DNA from: Mumia quercus
Lineage (GTDB): Bacteria > Actinomycetota > Actinomycetes > Propionibacteriales > Nocardioidaceae
DNA: 64,000 nucleotides
Direction: 5' to 3'
Assembly: GCF_025506335.1 (NCBI RefSeq)
Contig: NZ_JANZYO010000008.1
Coordinates: 27,835-91,834 of the forward strand
The notes under the pieces are model-generated. The model was not told the origin of the DNA. It did no database searches and saw only the letters and a list, made by a program, of their open reading frames with translations. Made by a program: the position numbers and the translations under genes. How positions within the stretch are numbered: the stretch's first letter is position 1; the number at the start of each line of letters is the position of its first letter. Shown here piece after piece: positions 27,262 through 35,777 of this stretch.

Positions 27262-29796
27262 TCAGCGCAGCGTGCGGACGTACGCGACGACGGCGCGCGC
27301 GTCACGCACCCGCGCTTCCCAGGTCGCACCGGCCAGCACCAGAGCGAGCCCCACGAGCCCGAGCGGAAGCCAGCGCGGCATGTCACCGACGAGCGGCCCC
27401 GCCCACCGCACCGCGAGCACGGTCGTCAGCACGGCACCGACCACGAACGGTGCCTTGGTGCGCACCAGCGCGCCCGCACCGAGCAGAGCGACCCCGGCCG
27501 CGGCGAGCAGCAGGCCGCGCACGGAGACGGGGTCGGTGAGCGCCCCGGGCAGGCTCGGGAGCACGGCGAGACCGAGGCCCGGCAGGAGCACGGTGGAGGT
27601 GGCGCCCCGCTCGCGGCGCATCCGGACGATCCCGGCGCCGAGCAGCGCCAGGCCGAACGGCAGCGTGTACGCCTCGACGACAGCGACGTCGGAGGCGGCG
27701 AGGCGGGTGACGTAGGCCGCCGCGAGCAGGACGGAACCCACGACCGCGTACGGCCTGCGGTCGCGCCGCAGGAGTCCGACCGCGCTCGCCCCGACCCCGA
27801 GCACCGTGAGGCACAGGCTGAACCATCCGAGGCTCGTCTCGCCCGACTCCGCCAGCGAGACGCACGCGGTCACGGCAGCGACGATCTCCCACGGCACCCG
27901 CAGCGCACGAGGCAGACGAGGCACGGAGGCGGCGGCGAGCAGCGCGACCGCGAGCACCGCTGCAACGAGGGCGCCGGTCCGCAGCCCCGCGGCTGCGACG
28001 TCGACCCAGGCGAGGACGGCGAGCACGCCGAGACCCGCGGCCGCTCCCCCCGCGAGGGCGACGGCCTCCCTGCGAGCGGCTGACCCGGCGCCGACGGCGA
28101 CCAGTGCGGCGACCACCGCCGACACCGACCAGGTGGTCGCGGATGCGGGAGCCGAGCCGAGCGGCAGGAGCGCACCCGCGAGCGCTGCCGGCGGTGCGGC
28201 AGACGCCGCCGCGACCGCGAGGTCACCGCCGCCTCGTACCAGCCAGAGCGCCGACGCCGCGCCCGCGTACAGCACGGCCGCGAGGCCGACGACCAGGACG
28301 GGTCCGTCGAGCAGGACGCCGACCACCAGCGCCCCGGCGGTGCCGAGCAGCACCGCCGTGACCACCGAGCTCCGGCGGAGCGCCGCCACCGTCTCCGCCG
28401 GTGCCGCGACCCGCCACCACCTCACCACGAGCGCGATCGCAGCGGCACCGCACCACGAGAGCGCGACCAGCCACACGGGGTCGTTCCAGTCGGCAGAGAA
28501 GCGGAGCGCGACGTCGTCGGCCCACCCGGGAAGCCACGACTCGGCCGTCGCGAGGACGGTGGCCCCGGCCGTCGCGAACAGTGCGCCCACGAGCGGGAGG
28601 GCGGCCACAGCGAGCGCGGCGCGGACGCCGACCCTCCACCCCGACGACGGGAGCACTGCACCGACCACGGCCGCGACGAAAGGGACGGCGACCCACGTGA
28701 GGGTCACGAGCTCGAGGTTGCCGTCGGGTCCGAGCAGCCCGACCACGGCGAAGGAGACGGCGACGACGAAGCCGGCCGCAGCCCGTACGGCGGTGGCGGC
28801 GGTGGCGTTCCCACGTCCCTCCAGCACCCGTGCGACGACCACGGCGAGCGCGGCGACGACCACGGCGAAGAGCAGCAGGGCGGGCGCGTCACCGTGCGTC
28901 CAGCGCGTCGCTGCTCCGTCGGTCAGGGCGACCCCGGTCATGAGGACGAGCGCGGTGCCGGGGACGGCTGCCGCAGCACTCAGCCCGACCGCCCAGGCCG
29001 CGACGGGGAGCCTGAGCCGAGCAAGGCCGAGGGTGGCGAGGACGAGGCCGGCGACGGCCGCCGTCAGGGTCCACCGCAGGTCGATCGGGAGCACCACGAG
29101 CAGCGCGACCGTGCCGCAGAGCAGCCCGACGACCAAGCCGACCTCGGCGGCCACCAGGCGGGTGATCCAGCGCCGGACCCCGAGGGCGACCGCGAGGCTG
29201 GCCACCGCCAGGACCGCCGAGAAGACGAGGATGAGGACGTCGCCGTCGACCATGCCGAGCCCGAGCACTCCCGCGCTGCGGCCGGCGCCGACGTCGACGG
29301 CGGCGAGCAGCCCGCAGACCGTCCACAGCGCTTCGGCGGACGCCCGCAGACGGCGGGTCGTGACCCACGCGGCGCAGGCACCGACGGCGACCGTGAGGCC
29401 GACGAGCACGAGCGTACGACCGGTGAGCCCGAGGCTCCCCCACCCGACCGCGACGAAGACGAACCCGGCGATCACCAGGCACAGCGCCCCGAGCGCCAGG
29501 AGCGTGCCACCCACCGACCACCCGGTCCGCGCACGCACGGCCGGCGGAGCAACCGCCGGCGGCGCCCAGGTCCCGTACGCGGGGCGCGGCTGAGGCATCG
29601 GCGGCGCCGCAGGGCGCGCCCGTACGGCGGCCGCCTCCGCCCGCAGCTGCGCGAGCACGCGGTCTGCTTCGGAGAGAAGCGAGAGCAGCTTCAGCGCACG
29701 GTCACCGCGCAGCTGGATGCCGCATCTCGGGCAGTGCTGCGTACCGGTGGCGGGCGCACCGCAGCCCGGGCAGTGCAGAGGATCGGCGTACGTCAC
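27262..29796 (-). CDS. Large zinc-ribbon multi-pass membrane protein (SCO7613 C-terminal-type)
   Basis: 844 aa. A rubredoxin-like zinc ribbon at the N-terminus (Cys9-x-x-Cys12, Cys22-x-x-Cys25) is followed by a short coiled region (SLLSEADRVLAQLRAEAAAV) and a Pro-rich linker. About 25 hydrophobic segments then fill the rest, starting GWSVGGTLLALGALCLVIAGFVF. Proteins of this layout are annotated SCO7613 C-terminal domain-containing; function is unknown. Composition is extremely Ala/Val/Leu-rich. GTG 29796 begins MTYADPLHCPGCG; a longer frame upstream runs into the neighbouring methyltransferase gene. Three phased direct repeats precede it. Confidence 0.75.
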   Translation of the reverse strand: MTYADPLHCPGCGAPATGTQHCPRCGIQLRGDRALKLLSLLSEADRVLAQLRAEAAAVRARPAAPPMPQPRPAYGTWAPPAVAPPAVRARTGWSVGGTLLALGALCLVIAGFVFVAVGWGSLGLTGRTLVLVGLTVAVGACAAWVTTRRLRASAEALWTVCGLLAAVDVGAGRSAGVLGLGMVDGDVLILVFSAVLAVASLAVALGVRRWITRLVAAEVGLVVGLLCGTVALLVVLPIDLRWTLTAAVAGLVLATLGLARLRLPVAAWAVGLSAAAAVPGTALVLMTGVALTDGAATRWTHGDAPALLLFAVVVAALAVVVARVLEGRGNATAATAVRAAAGFVVAVSFAVVGLLGPDGNLELVTLTWVAVPFVAAVVGAVLPSSGWRVGVRAALAVAALPLVGALFATAGATVLATAESWLPGWADDVALRFSADWNDPVWLVALSWCGAAAIALVVRWWRVAAPAETVAALRRSSVVTAVLLGTAGALVVGVLLDGPVLVVGLAAVLYAGAASALWLVRGGGDLAVAAASAAPPAALAGALLPLGSAPASATTWSVSAVVAALVAVGAGSAARREAVALAGGAAAGLGVLAVLAWVDVAAAGLRTGALVAAVLAVALLAAASVPRLPRALRVPWEIVAAVTACVSLAESGETSLGWFSLCLTVLGVGASAVGLLRRDRRPYAVVGSVLLAAAYVTRLAASDVAVVEAYTLPFGLALLGAGIVRMRRERGATSTVLLPGLGLAVLPSLPGALTDPVSVRGLLLAAAGVALLGAGALVRTKAPFVVGAVLTTVLAVRWAGPLVGDMPRWLPLGLVGLALVLAGATWEARVRDARAVVAYVRTLR

Positions 29797-29802
29797 GGCT
29801 GA

Positions 29803-29863
29803 AGTCTCTCGCGACCACGATTCAGGTCTCTCGCGGCGGTCCGCCAGGTCTCTCGCGACGGTC
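29803..29863. repeat. Three helically phased direct repeats AGGTCTCTCGCG
   Basis: (A)AGTCTCTCGCGACCAC at 29803, AGGTCTCTCGCGGCGGTC at 29824 and AGGTCTCTCGCGACGGTC at 29846 are spaced 21-22 bases apart, i.e. two helical turns. They fill the short gap between the methyltransferase stop and the membrane-protein start. Confidence 0.6.
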
Positions 29864-31124
29864 AGTCGGTGAGGTCGAGCGTCGCCACGCACTCGACGTG
29901 GTGGGTCATCGGGAACAACGCGTACGCCTCGACCTCGCCGAGCGCGTAGCCGAGCTCGGCGAAGGTCCGGACGTCGCGCGCCAGCGCTGCCGGGTCGCAC
30001 GCGACGTACACGACCCGGCGAGGGCGCAAGGCTGCGACCGCACGGACGACCTTCGCCCGCGCGCCCGTACGAGGCGGGTCGAGGACCACCACGTCGACCT
30101 GCTCCCCCGCCTCGCCGCGCGCGAGCACCCGCGCCACGTCACCGTTGACGACGCTCACCTGTGGGAGGTCGCCGAGGTTGCGTCGCGCGTCGCGCGAAGC
30201 GCGGGCGTCGCCCTCGACGCTGACCACCGACCCGTCCGGGCCGACGGCCTCGCCGAGGAACGCCGAGAAGAGCCCGACGCCGGCGTACAGGTCCACGACC
30301 CGCTCTCCCGGCTTCGGCTCGGCCGCGCGCATCACCGCGTCGACCAGCGTCGTCGCGGCGTCAGGGTGCACCTGCCAGAAGCCGGCTCCGCTCACCCTGA
30401 AGCCGCGGTCGCGCACGACCTCCCTCACCCAGTCCCGCCCGCGGACGGTGGCGCCGTCGGCGAGGAGCCCGGTCGCCTCCACGACCGGCAGCTGGCCGGT
30501 CACGTCGTACGCGGCGGCGAGCGCGTCGCCGTCGGAGCCCGCGACAGCCGTGACCCGCGACGCCGGCCAGCGGCTCGCCAGCACCGGCGGCAGGTCGTCG
30601 GACGCGATGGGGCAGTCGTCGAGCGGGACGATCTCGTGGGAGCGGTGACGACGCAGGCCGAGCGTGCCGTCGGCCTGCGCGGCGAACGTCACGCGGGTGC
30701 GCCACCCGAGACCGTCGAGGGCCGCCTCCCCGAGCGGCGGACGTACGACGACGTCGCGCTCGATGCCCGCGAGCCGTGACAGCTGCTCCCGCACCACAGC
30801 GCCGAGGAGCGCGCGCTGCGTCTCGAGCGAGGCGTGCTGGAAGTCGCAGCCGCCGCACCCGCCGGGGCGCGCGACGGGGCACCGCGGCTCGACCCGGCCC
30901 GGGGCCGCCTCCAGCACCTCGACCGCGTCGGCGCGCAGGAAGCGGTCACCCTCACGGCCCTCGGTGATCTCGGCGACCACCCGCTCGCCGGGGAGCGTGT
31001 GCCGGACGAAGACCACCTGGCCGTCCCACCGGGCGACGCAGTGGCCGCCGTGGGCGACCGGACCGACCTCCAGCTCCATCCGGGTGCCGGTGAGGTCGCG
31101 TCGTTCGTCCGTGGGTGCCTGCAT
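29862..31124 (-). CDS. SAM-dependent RNA m5U methyltransferase, TrmA/RlmD family
   Basis: 420 aa. An N-terminal TRAM-like OB domain (about 12-70) is followed by a [4Fe-4S] site with Cys82, Cys90 and Cys93 (CPVARPGGCGGC) and a fourth candidate Cys in DDCPIA. The methyltransferase core has VVDLYAGVGLFSAFLGE for SAM, LDPPRTGA, and the nucleophile Cys376 in VYVACDPAA. It methylates uridine C5 in rRNA or tRNA; which one is not decidable here. Corresponds in position to Rv2689c, next to the KimA-like gene. ATG 31124, with an alternative at MELEVGPVAHGG. Confidence 0.92.
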   Translation of the reverse strand: MQAPTDERRDLTGTRMELEVGPVAHGGHCVARWDGQVVFVRHTLPGERVVAEITEGREGDRFLRADAVEVLEAAPGRVEPRCPVARPGGCGGCDFQHASLETQRALLGAVVREQLSRLAGIERDVVVRPPLGEAALDGLGWRTRVTFAAQADGTLGLRRHRSHEIVPLDDCPIASDDLPPVLASRWPASRVTAVAGSDGDALAAAYDVTGQLPVVEATGLLADGATVRGRDWVREVVRDRGFRVSGAGFWQVHPDAATTLVDAVMRAAEPKPGERVVDLYAGVGLFSAFLGEAVGPDGSVVSVEGDARASRDARRNLGDLPQVSVVNGDVARVLARGEAGEQVDVVVLDPPRTGARAKVVRAVAALRPRRVVYVACDPAALARDVRTFAELGYALGEVEAYALFPMTHHVECVATLDLTD

Positions 31125-31151
31125 CCCTCCAGGGTGCCGTACGGCCCCTGG

Positions 31152-33170
31152 TCAGGAGTCGCGGCGGTCGCTGAACATGCGTCCCTGGCGGATCTCGCCC
31201 GGCACCGGCCGCACCCGCTCCGGCCCGCGGCGCTTGGCCGACTGCAGCTGGTACGGGACGCTGGTGACGAGCACGCCGGGCGTGAACAGCAGCCGCCCCT
31301 TCAGCCGCAGCGCCGTCTGGTTGTGGAGGATCTGCTCGTACCAGCGCCCGACGACGTACTCGGGGACGTAGACCATCACGATGTCGCGCGGGCTCTGCCG
31401 CCGCAGCTCGCGGACGTACTTGATGACCGGCCGGACCAGCTCCCGGTAGGGCGACCCGACGACCACGAGCGGGACGGGGATGCCCAGGTCGTCCCACTGC
31501 TGCGTCAGCTTTGCGGTGGACGCCCGGTCGAGGTCGACGGTGAGCGCCTCGAGCGTGTCCGGCCTCGACACCCTCGCGTACGCCAGCGCGCGCATCACCG
31601 GCTTGTGGAGCCGCCCGACCAGCACGATCGCGTGCACCCGCGAGGGCAGCGTCGTGTCGGAGTCGTCGACGGCGAGCTCCTCGGCGACCAGGTCGTAGTG
31701 CCGCCGGATCGCACGCATGAGGAGGTAGAGCGCCACCATCGCGGTGATCGCGATCCAGGCGCCGGCGAGGAACTTCGTGATCAGCACGATGACCAGGACG
31801 CTCGCGGTCATCGCGAGGCCAAACATGTTGACGGCCCGCGAGCGCATCATCCGGCCGCGCTCGACCGGGTCGGCCTCCGTGCGCAGCAGCCGCGTCCAGT
31901 GCCGGGTCATCCCGAGCTGGCTGAGCGTGAAGGAGACGAAGACCCCGACGATGTAGAGCTGGATCAGTCGTGTGACCTCGGCGTCGAAGGCGAGGATCAG
32001 CACGATCGCCGCGAGACCCAGCAAGACGATGCCGTTGCTGAAGGCCAGGCGGTCGCCTCGGGTGTCGAGCTGACGCGGGAGGTGCCCGTCGCGCGCCAGC
32101 ACGGAGCCCAGCACCGGGAAGCCGTTGAACGCGGTGTTGGCGGCCAGCACGAGGATGACGCCGGTCGTGGCGATCGTCAGGTAGAACAGCGGCGCCGCGC
32201 CATCGAAGACAGCGGCAGCCAGCTGACCGATGACCGTGTCCTGGACGTAGTCGTCCCCGACCGGGACGCCGTCGCGGCTCAGCTGCGTGGCGGGATCCTC
32301 CGCGAACCGGAGATGGGTCAGGTCGGCCAGGATGATGATGCTCATCAGCATCGTCACCGAGATGAGGCCGAGGAGCGCGAGCGTGGTCGCGGCGTTCCTG
32401 CTCTTGGGGCGCCGGAACGCGGGGACGCCGTTGCTGATCGCCTCGACGCCGGTGAGGGCCGCGCAGCCCGAGGAGAACGCCCGGGCGACCAGGAAGGTCA
32501 TCGCGATCGCCGAGATCGCGCCGGTGTACGGCTCCTCGGCGACGAGCTCCAGGTCACCGCTGGCGACCTTGGGCAGGTCGCCCCACGCGTACCGGACGAA
32601 CCCCCACACCGCCATCCCCAGGATGCAGAACATGAAGAGGTACGACGGGATCGCGAAGGCGACCCCCGACTCCCGCAGACCGCGCAGGTTGACCGCGATC
32701 AGCAGCAGCACGAGGACGGAGGCCGCGAGCGCCTCGTGCCCGTTCAGCCAGGGCAGGGCCGCGGTGGCGTTCTGGACGCCCGAGGAGATCGAGACCGCGA
32801 CGGTGAGCACGTAGTCGACCATCAGCGCGGACGCGACCGTCACCCCGGCACGGGGGCCGAGGTTGACCGTGGCCACCTCGTAGTCGCCGCCGCCGCTGGG
32901 GTAGGCACGGACGTTCTGCCGGTACGACGCGACCACCGTCAGCATCACGACGGCGACCGCGATGCCGATCTTCCAGTTGAAGGCGTACGCCGACAGACCT
33001 CCCATCGAGAGCACGAGGAAGATCTCGTCCGGCGCGTACGCCACCGACGAGAGTGCGTCGCTCGCGAAGACGGGCAACGCGATGCGCTTCGGCAGCAAGG
33101 TCTCGTCGAGCTGCGTGCTGCGCAGCTTCCGCCCGAGGAACACGCGCTTGCCCAGCTCGGCCATTCCCAC
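31152..33170 (-). CDS. KimA-type potassium importer (APC superfamily)
   Basis: 672 aa: about 12 membrane helices then a ~170-residue cytoplasmic domain (LPSRVHAIVLVGRLHKPVMRAL...DIVMVYVPEYVVGRWYEQ). Usually annotated as amino-acid permease, but the K+-coordinating residues I recall for Bacillus KimA (D36, Y43, D117, T121, S125) all appear at a constant +2 offset: Asp38 and Tyr45 in SDALSSVAYAP, and Asp119, Thr123 and Ser127 in VDYVLTVAVSIS. It is divergent from two TrkA (RCK) genes, which fits K+ transport. GTG 33170 lies six bases from a TACCAT box, so it is probably leaderless; ATG 33164 is an alternative. Confidence 0.85.
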   Translation of the reverse strand: MGMAELGKRVFLGRKLRSTQLDETLLPKRIALPVFASDALSSVAYAPDEIFLVLSMGGLSAYAFNWKIGIAVAVVMLTVVASYRQNVRAYPSGGGDYEVATVNLGPRAGVTVASALMVDYVLTVAVSISSGVQNATAALPWLNGHEALAASVLVLLLIAVNLRGLRESGVAFAIPSYLFMFCILGMAVWGFVRYAWGDLPKVASGDLELVAEEPYTGAISAIAMTFLVARAFSSGCAALTGVEAISNGVPAFRRPKSRNAATTLALLGLISVTMLMSIIILADLTHLRFAEDPATQLSRDGVPVGDDYVQDTVIGQLAAAVFDGAAPLFYLTIATTGVILVLAANTAFNGFPVLGSVLARDGHLPRQLDTRGDRLAFSNGIVLLGLAAIVLILAFDAEVTRLIQLYIVGVFVSFTLSQLGMTRHWTRLLRTEADPVERGRMMRSRAVNMFGLAMTASVLVIVLITKFLAGAWIAITAMVALYLLMRAIRRHYDLVAEELAVDDSDTTLPSRVHAIVLVGRLHKPVMRALAYARVSRPDTLEALTVDLDRASTAKLTQQWDDLGIPVPLVVVGSPYRELVRPVIKYVRELRRQSPRDIVMVYVPEYVVGRWYEQILHNQTALRLKGRLLFTPGVLVTSVPYQLQSAKRRGPERVRPVPGEIRQGRMFSDRRDS

Positions 33171-33176
33171 CCGAGG

Positions 33177-33232
33177 ATGGTAGACCCGTGCGGTCCGCTC
33201 CGCGCTCGCCGTGCCTGCTCGCGGTGTAGCGT
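33177..33232. promoter_or_regulatory. Divergent leaderless promoter pair, kimA-like and ceoB
   Basis: Minus-strand TACCAT (33177-33182) is six bases from GTG 33170. Plus-strand TAGCGT (33227-33232) is six bases from GTG 33239. Both genes therefore start transcription at their initiation codons, leaving only ~68 bp for shared control. Confidence 0.6.
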
Positions 33233-33238
33233 CGTCGC

Positions 33239-33910
33239 GTGCATGTGGTGATCATGGGCTGCGGACGGGTCGGGTCGACCCTCGCGCACCGCCTCGAGTC
33301 GCGGGGCCACTCGGTGGCCGTCATCGACAGCGACCCCGACGCGTTCCGCCGTCTGGGCCCGTCGTTCGCCGGGATGACGGTGACCGGGCTCGGCTTCGAC
33401 CGTGACGTCCAGCGCCGCGCGGGCATCGAGCGCGCCGGCGCCTTCGCCGCCGTCTCCTCCGGCGACAACTCCAACATCATCTCGGCCCGGGTCGCCCGCG
33501 AGCAGTTCGGCATCGACACGGTCGTCGCCCGGATCTACGACCCCGGGCGCGCCGAGGTGTACGAGCGGCTGGGCGTCCCCACGGTGGCGACCGTGACGTG
33601 GGCCGCCGACCAGGTCCTGCGCAAGCTGCTCCCTGCCGGGCACAGCTCGGTCGTGTTCACCGACCCGTCCGGCAAGGTCCGCGCCGACCAGGTCTTCGTG
33701 CCGGAGGTGTGGGTCGGGCACACGGTCGGAGCGCTCGAGGCCGCGACCGGCGGCCGGGTGGCGAGCGTCACCCGTTACGGAGGCGCCGAGCTTCCGGACG
33801 CCGAGATGGTCCTCCAGGACGGTGACGTCCTCCACCTCTACTCGCGGATCAACGACTCCGAGACCGTCTTCAGCACGCTCGTCGAGGGCCCCCGTCAGGA
33901 GGACGCATGA
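33239..33910 (+). CDS. ceoB: TrkA/Ktr-type RCK protein (CeoB-like)
   Basis: 223 aa cytosolic gating subunit for K+ transport. RCK_N Rossmann domain with GCGRVGS (residues 7-13) and an acidic strand end VIDSDPDAF for the nucleotide ribose. The RCK_C-like part (from ~140) includes VPEVWVGHTVGALEAATGG and LQDGDVLHLYSR. ATGA overlap couples it to the second RCK gene. The pair matches mycobacterial ceoB-ceoC (Rv2691-Rv2692). GTG start, leaderless geometry. Confidence 0.92.
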   Translation: MHVVIMGCGRVGSTLAHRLESRGHSVAVIDSDPDAFRRLGPSFAGMTVTGLGFDRDVQRRAGIERAGAFAAVSSGDNSNIISARVAREQFGIDTVVARIYDPGRAEVYERLGVPTVATVTWAADQVLRKLLPAGHSSVVFTDPSGKVRADQVFVPEVWVGHTVGALEAATGGRVASVTRYGGAELPDAEMVLQDGDVLHLYSRINDSETVFSTLVEGPRQEDA

Positions 33911-34608
33911 AGGTCGCCATCGCCGGGGCCGGCGCCGTCGGCCGGTCCATCGCCGCGGAGCTGCTGGAGAACGGCCACGACGTGCTCCTCATCGACCGCA
34001 ACCCGCGGGCGATCCGCTCCGACGTCGTCCCCGGGGCCGACTGGCTCCTCGCCGACGGGTGCGAGCTCTCGGCCCTCGAGGTCGCACGGCTCGAGCTCTT
34101 CGACGTCGTCATCGCCGCGACCGGCGACGACAAGGCCAACCTCGTCGTGTCGCTGCTGGCCAAGACCGAGTTCGGGGTGGGCCGTACGGTCGCCCGGGTG
34201 AACCACCCCGACAACGAGTGGCTCTTCAGCGACGCGTGGGGCGTCGACGTCTCGGTGTCGACGCCGCGGATCATGTCGGCGCTGGTCGAGGAGGCGGTGA
34301 CGGTCGGCGACCTCGTACGCCTGTTCTCGCTGCGGGGCTCGCACGCCAACCTGGTCGAGCTCACGCTGCCCGCAGACTCGCCCCTCGTCGGCGTCCGGGT
34401 CGGCGACGTCCGCTGGCCCCGGGACGTGGTGCTCGTGGCCATCCTGCGCAGCAACGGCATCCAGGTGCCGGAGGCCGACCGGTCGCTCGAGGCGGGCGAC
34501 GAGCTGCTGTTCGTGGCTCCTGAGGACGCCGAGCAGGCGCTCCAGCACCTCCTCGCCCCGATCGAGCACCACGCCGTCGGCATGGAGAGGTCCGAGCCTC
34601 CCCAGTGA
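33907..34608 (+). CDS. ceoC: TrkA/Ktr-type RCK protein (CeoC-like)
   Basis: 233 aa, second RCK subunit. Nucleotide motif AGAGAVGRSIA (residues 6-16) and LLIDRNPRAI. RCK_C region at about 145-215 (VELTLPADSPLVGVRVGDVRWPRDVVLVAILR, EAGDELLFVAPEDAEQAL). Its start overlaps the ceoB stop as ATGA. No TrkH/KtrB membrane subunit is adjacent; the divergent KimA-like gene is the only K+ channel-like protein here. Converges on the DUF3159 gene. Confidence 0.92.
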   Translation: MKVAIAGAGAVGRSIAAELLENGHDVLLIDRNPRAIRSDVVPGADWLLADGCELSALEVARLELFDVVIAATGDDKANLVVSLLAKTEFGVGRTVARVNHPDNEWLFSDAWGVDVSVSTPRIMSALVEEAVTVGDLVRLFSLRGSHANLVELTLPADSPLVGVRVGDVRWPRDVVLVAILRSNGIQVPEADRSLEAGDELLFVAPEDAEQALQHLLAPIEHHAVGMERSEPPQ

Positions 34609-34623
34609 CGGCGCACGGGCCGC

Positions 34624-35364
34624 TCAGTCGCGGGGCTGGACCTTCGGCTGGATCTCCAGCGCCTCCCGCGACAGCAGCTTGCCCGCCGCCTCGGGGTCAG
34701 CCACCGGCGTGTGGTTGCGGCTGAGCAGGTAGACGATGCCGGCGAGCGTGAGGATCTGCAGCGGCCACCCCATCAGGACCTTCGCCGTGCCCAGGAGCGC
34801 GACCTGGTCAGCCGCCCACAGCGGGTACTGGACGACGACACGCAGCACGCAGGGCAGCGCGAGGATCAGGGTGAGCCGCGAGCACAGCCGTACGAGCGCC
34901 TTGTCGCGGTGCCAGGCGGTCGGGTCACCGGTGACGCTCCCGACGATGAAGCCGACCAGCGGCCACCCGATGAGGACGGTGAAGACGAGCACCACCGCAT
35001 ACCCGCCGTTGTAGAGCAGGCCGGGCAGGAACGCGTCGCGTGCCTCACCCGAGCGCAGCGCGAAGACCGCGGCGATGGCGATCCCGAAGAGCGAGTTGAG
35101 GACGAACTGCGTCGTGCTGCGCTGAACCACCCGCACGACGAGGAGGACGACCGCGAGCCCTCCGCTGAGCCACAGCGCGAGGGGAAGGTCGCGCGTCACG
35201 ACCCAGCTCACGGTGAAGCCGACCGTCGGCACCGCGGCCTCGAGCATGCCGCGCACGCCACCGAGCGCCTTGGAGAGCTGGGCCCGGACGACCTGCTCCA
35301 CGGTGACGACGGTCGCCGCACCGGGCGTGGCGGGATCCTGCGGGGGCGGGGCGCTCGCGCTCAT
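34624..35364 (-). CDS. DUF3159 family membrane protein
   Basis: 246 aa with about six membrane helices, DUF3159 (Rv2693c-like), function unknown. Typical blocks are VEQVVRAQLSKALGGVRGMLEAAVPTVGFTVSW, LLYNGGYAVVLVFTVLIGWPLVGFIVG and WHRDKALVRLCSRLTL. ATG 35364 overlaps the stop codon of the upstream OB-fold gene (ATGA). It always travels with the RCK genes and the OB-fold gene in actinobacteria, so an envelope or ion-related role is plausible. Confidence 0.88.
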   Translation of the reverse strand: MSASAPPPQDPATPGAATVVTVEQVVRAQLSKALGGVRGMLEAAVPTVGFTVSWVVTRDLPLALWLSGGLAVVLLVVRVVQRSTTQFVLNSLFGIAIAAVFALRSGEARDAFLPGLLYNGGYAVVLVFTVLIGWPLVGFIVGSVTGDPTAWHRDKALVRLCSRLTLILALPCVLRVVVQYPLWAADQVALLGTAKVLMGWPLQILTLAGIVYLLSRNHTPVADPEAAGKLLSREALEIQPKVQPRD

Positions 35365-35738
35365 CGGCTCAGCTCGTATCGGGGGTTGTAGATCACACGG
35401 TCGCCGTCGCGCAGCCCGAGGCGACCCGTGGCGGTGAGGGCACGACCGGCCTCGATGCCGGGGATGCGGCTGCGGCCGAGCCAGATCAGGGTCAGGACGC
35501 CGGTGCCGTCGTACAGGCGCGCCTCGAGGGTGCGCGCCCCGGCACGGGGACGCAGCGTCACCGCGCGCAGCTCGCCGTGCACCGTGACGACGTCGCCCAC
35601 GCGCTGGTCGCAGACCGGCAGGCACCCGGCGGTCTCGGCGCCACGTCGCAGCGCCCGGTCGTCGGCGCGCTCGGTCAGCCCGGTCATGTGGTCGCGGGCG
35701 CGACTCCACATGCGGGTCACCGCTCCAGTGCTCGTCAT
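35361..35738 (-). CDS. OB-fold nucleic-acid-binding domain protein
   Basis: 125 aa, Rv2694c-like. The core (CDQRVGDVVTVHGELRAVTLRPRAGARTLEARLYDGTGVLTLIWLGRSRIPGIEAGRALTATG) is an OB-fold of the tRNA-anticodon-binding type; nucleic-acid binding is presumed. Start is uncertain: at 35738 the GGAGGA is only one base from the ATG, whereas ATG 35711 has GGAG at a longer spacing. Its stop overlaps the DUF3159 start. Confidence 0.82.
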   Translation of the reverse strand: MTSTGAVTRMWSRARDHMTGLTERADDRALRRGAETAGCLPVCDQRVGDVVTVHGELRAVTLRPRAGARTLEARLYDGTGVLTLIWLGRSRIPGIEAGRALTATGRLGLRDGDRVIYNPRYELSR

Positions 35739-35777
35739 TCCTCCAGCCTAGGTCGCGGAGGCGTCACTCGCGGGGGC

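Noticed and set aside
29797-30000. Extension of the zinc-ribbon membrane protein upstream to 30000
   Set aside because: It overlaps the conserved 3' end of the methyltransferase and is Arg-rich without similarity; the family starts just before the CxxC ribbon.
33171-33238. c-di-AMP (ydaO) riboswitch upstream of the KimA-like gene
   Set aside because: The gap is only 68 bp and the gene appears to be leaderless, leaving no room for the riboswitch.
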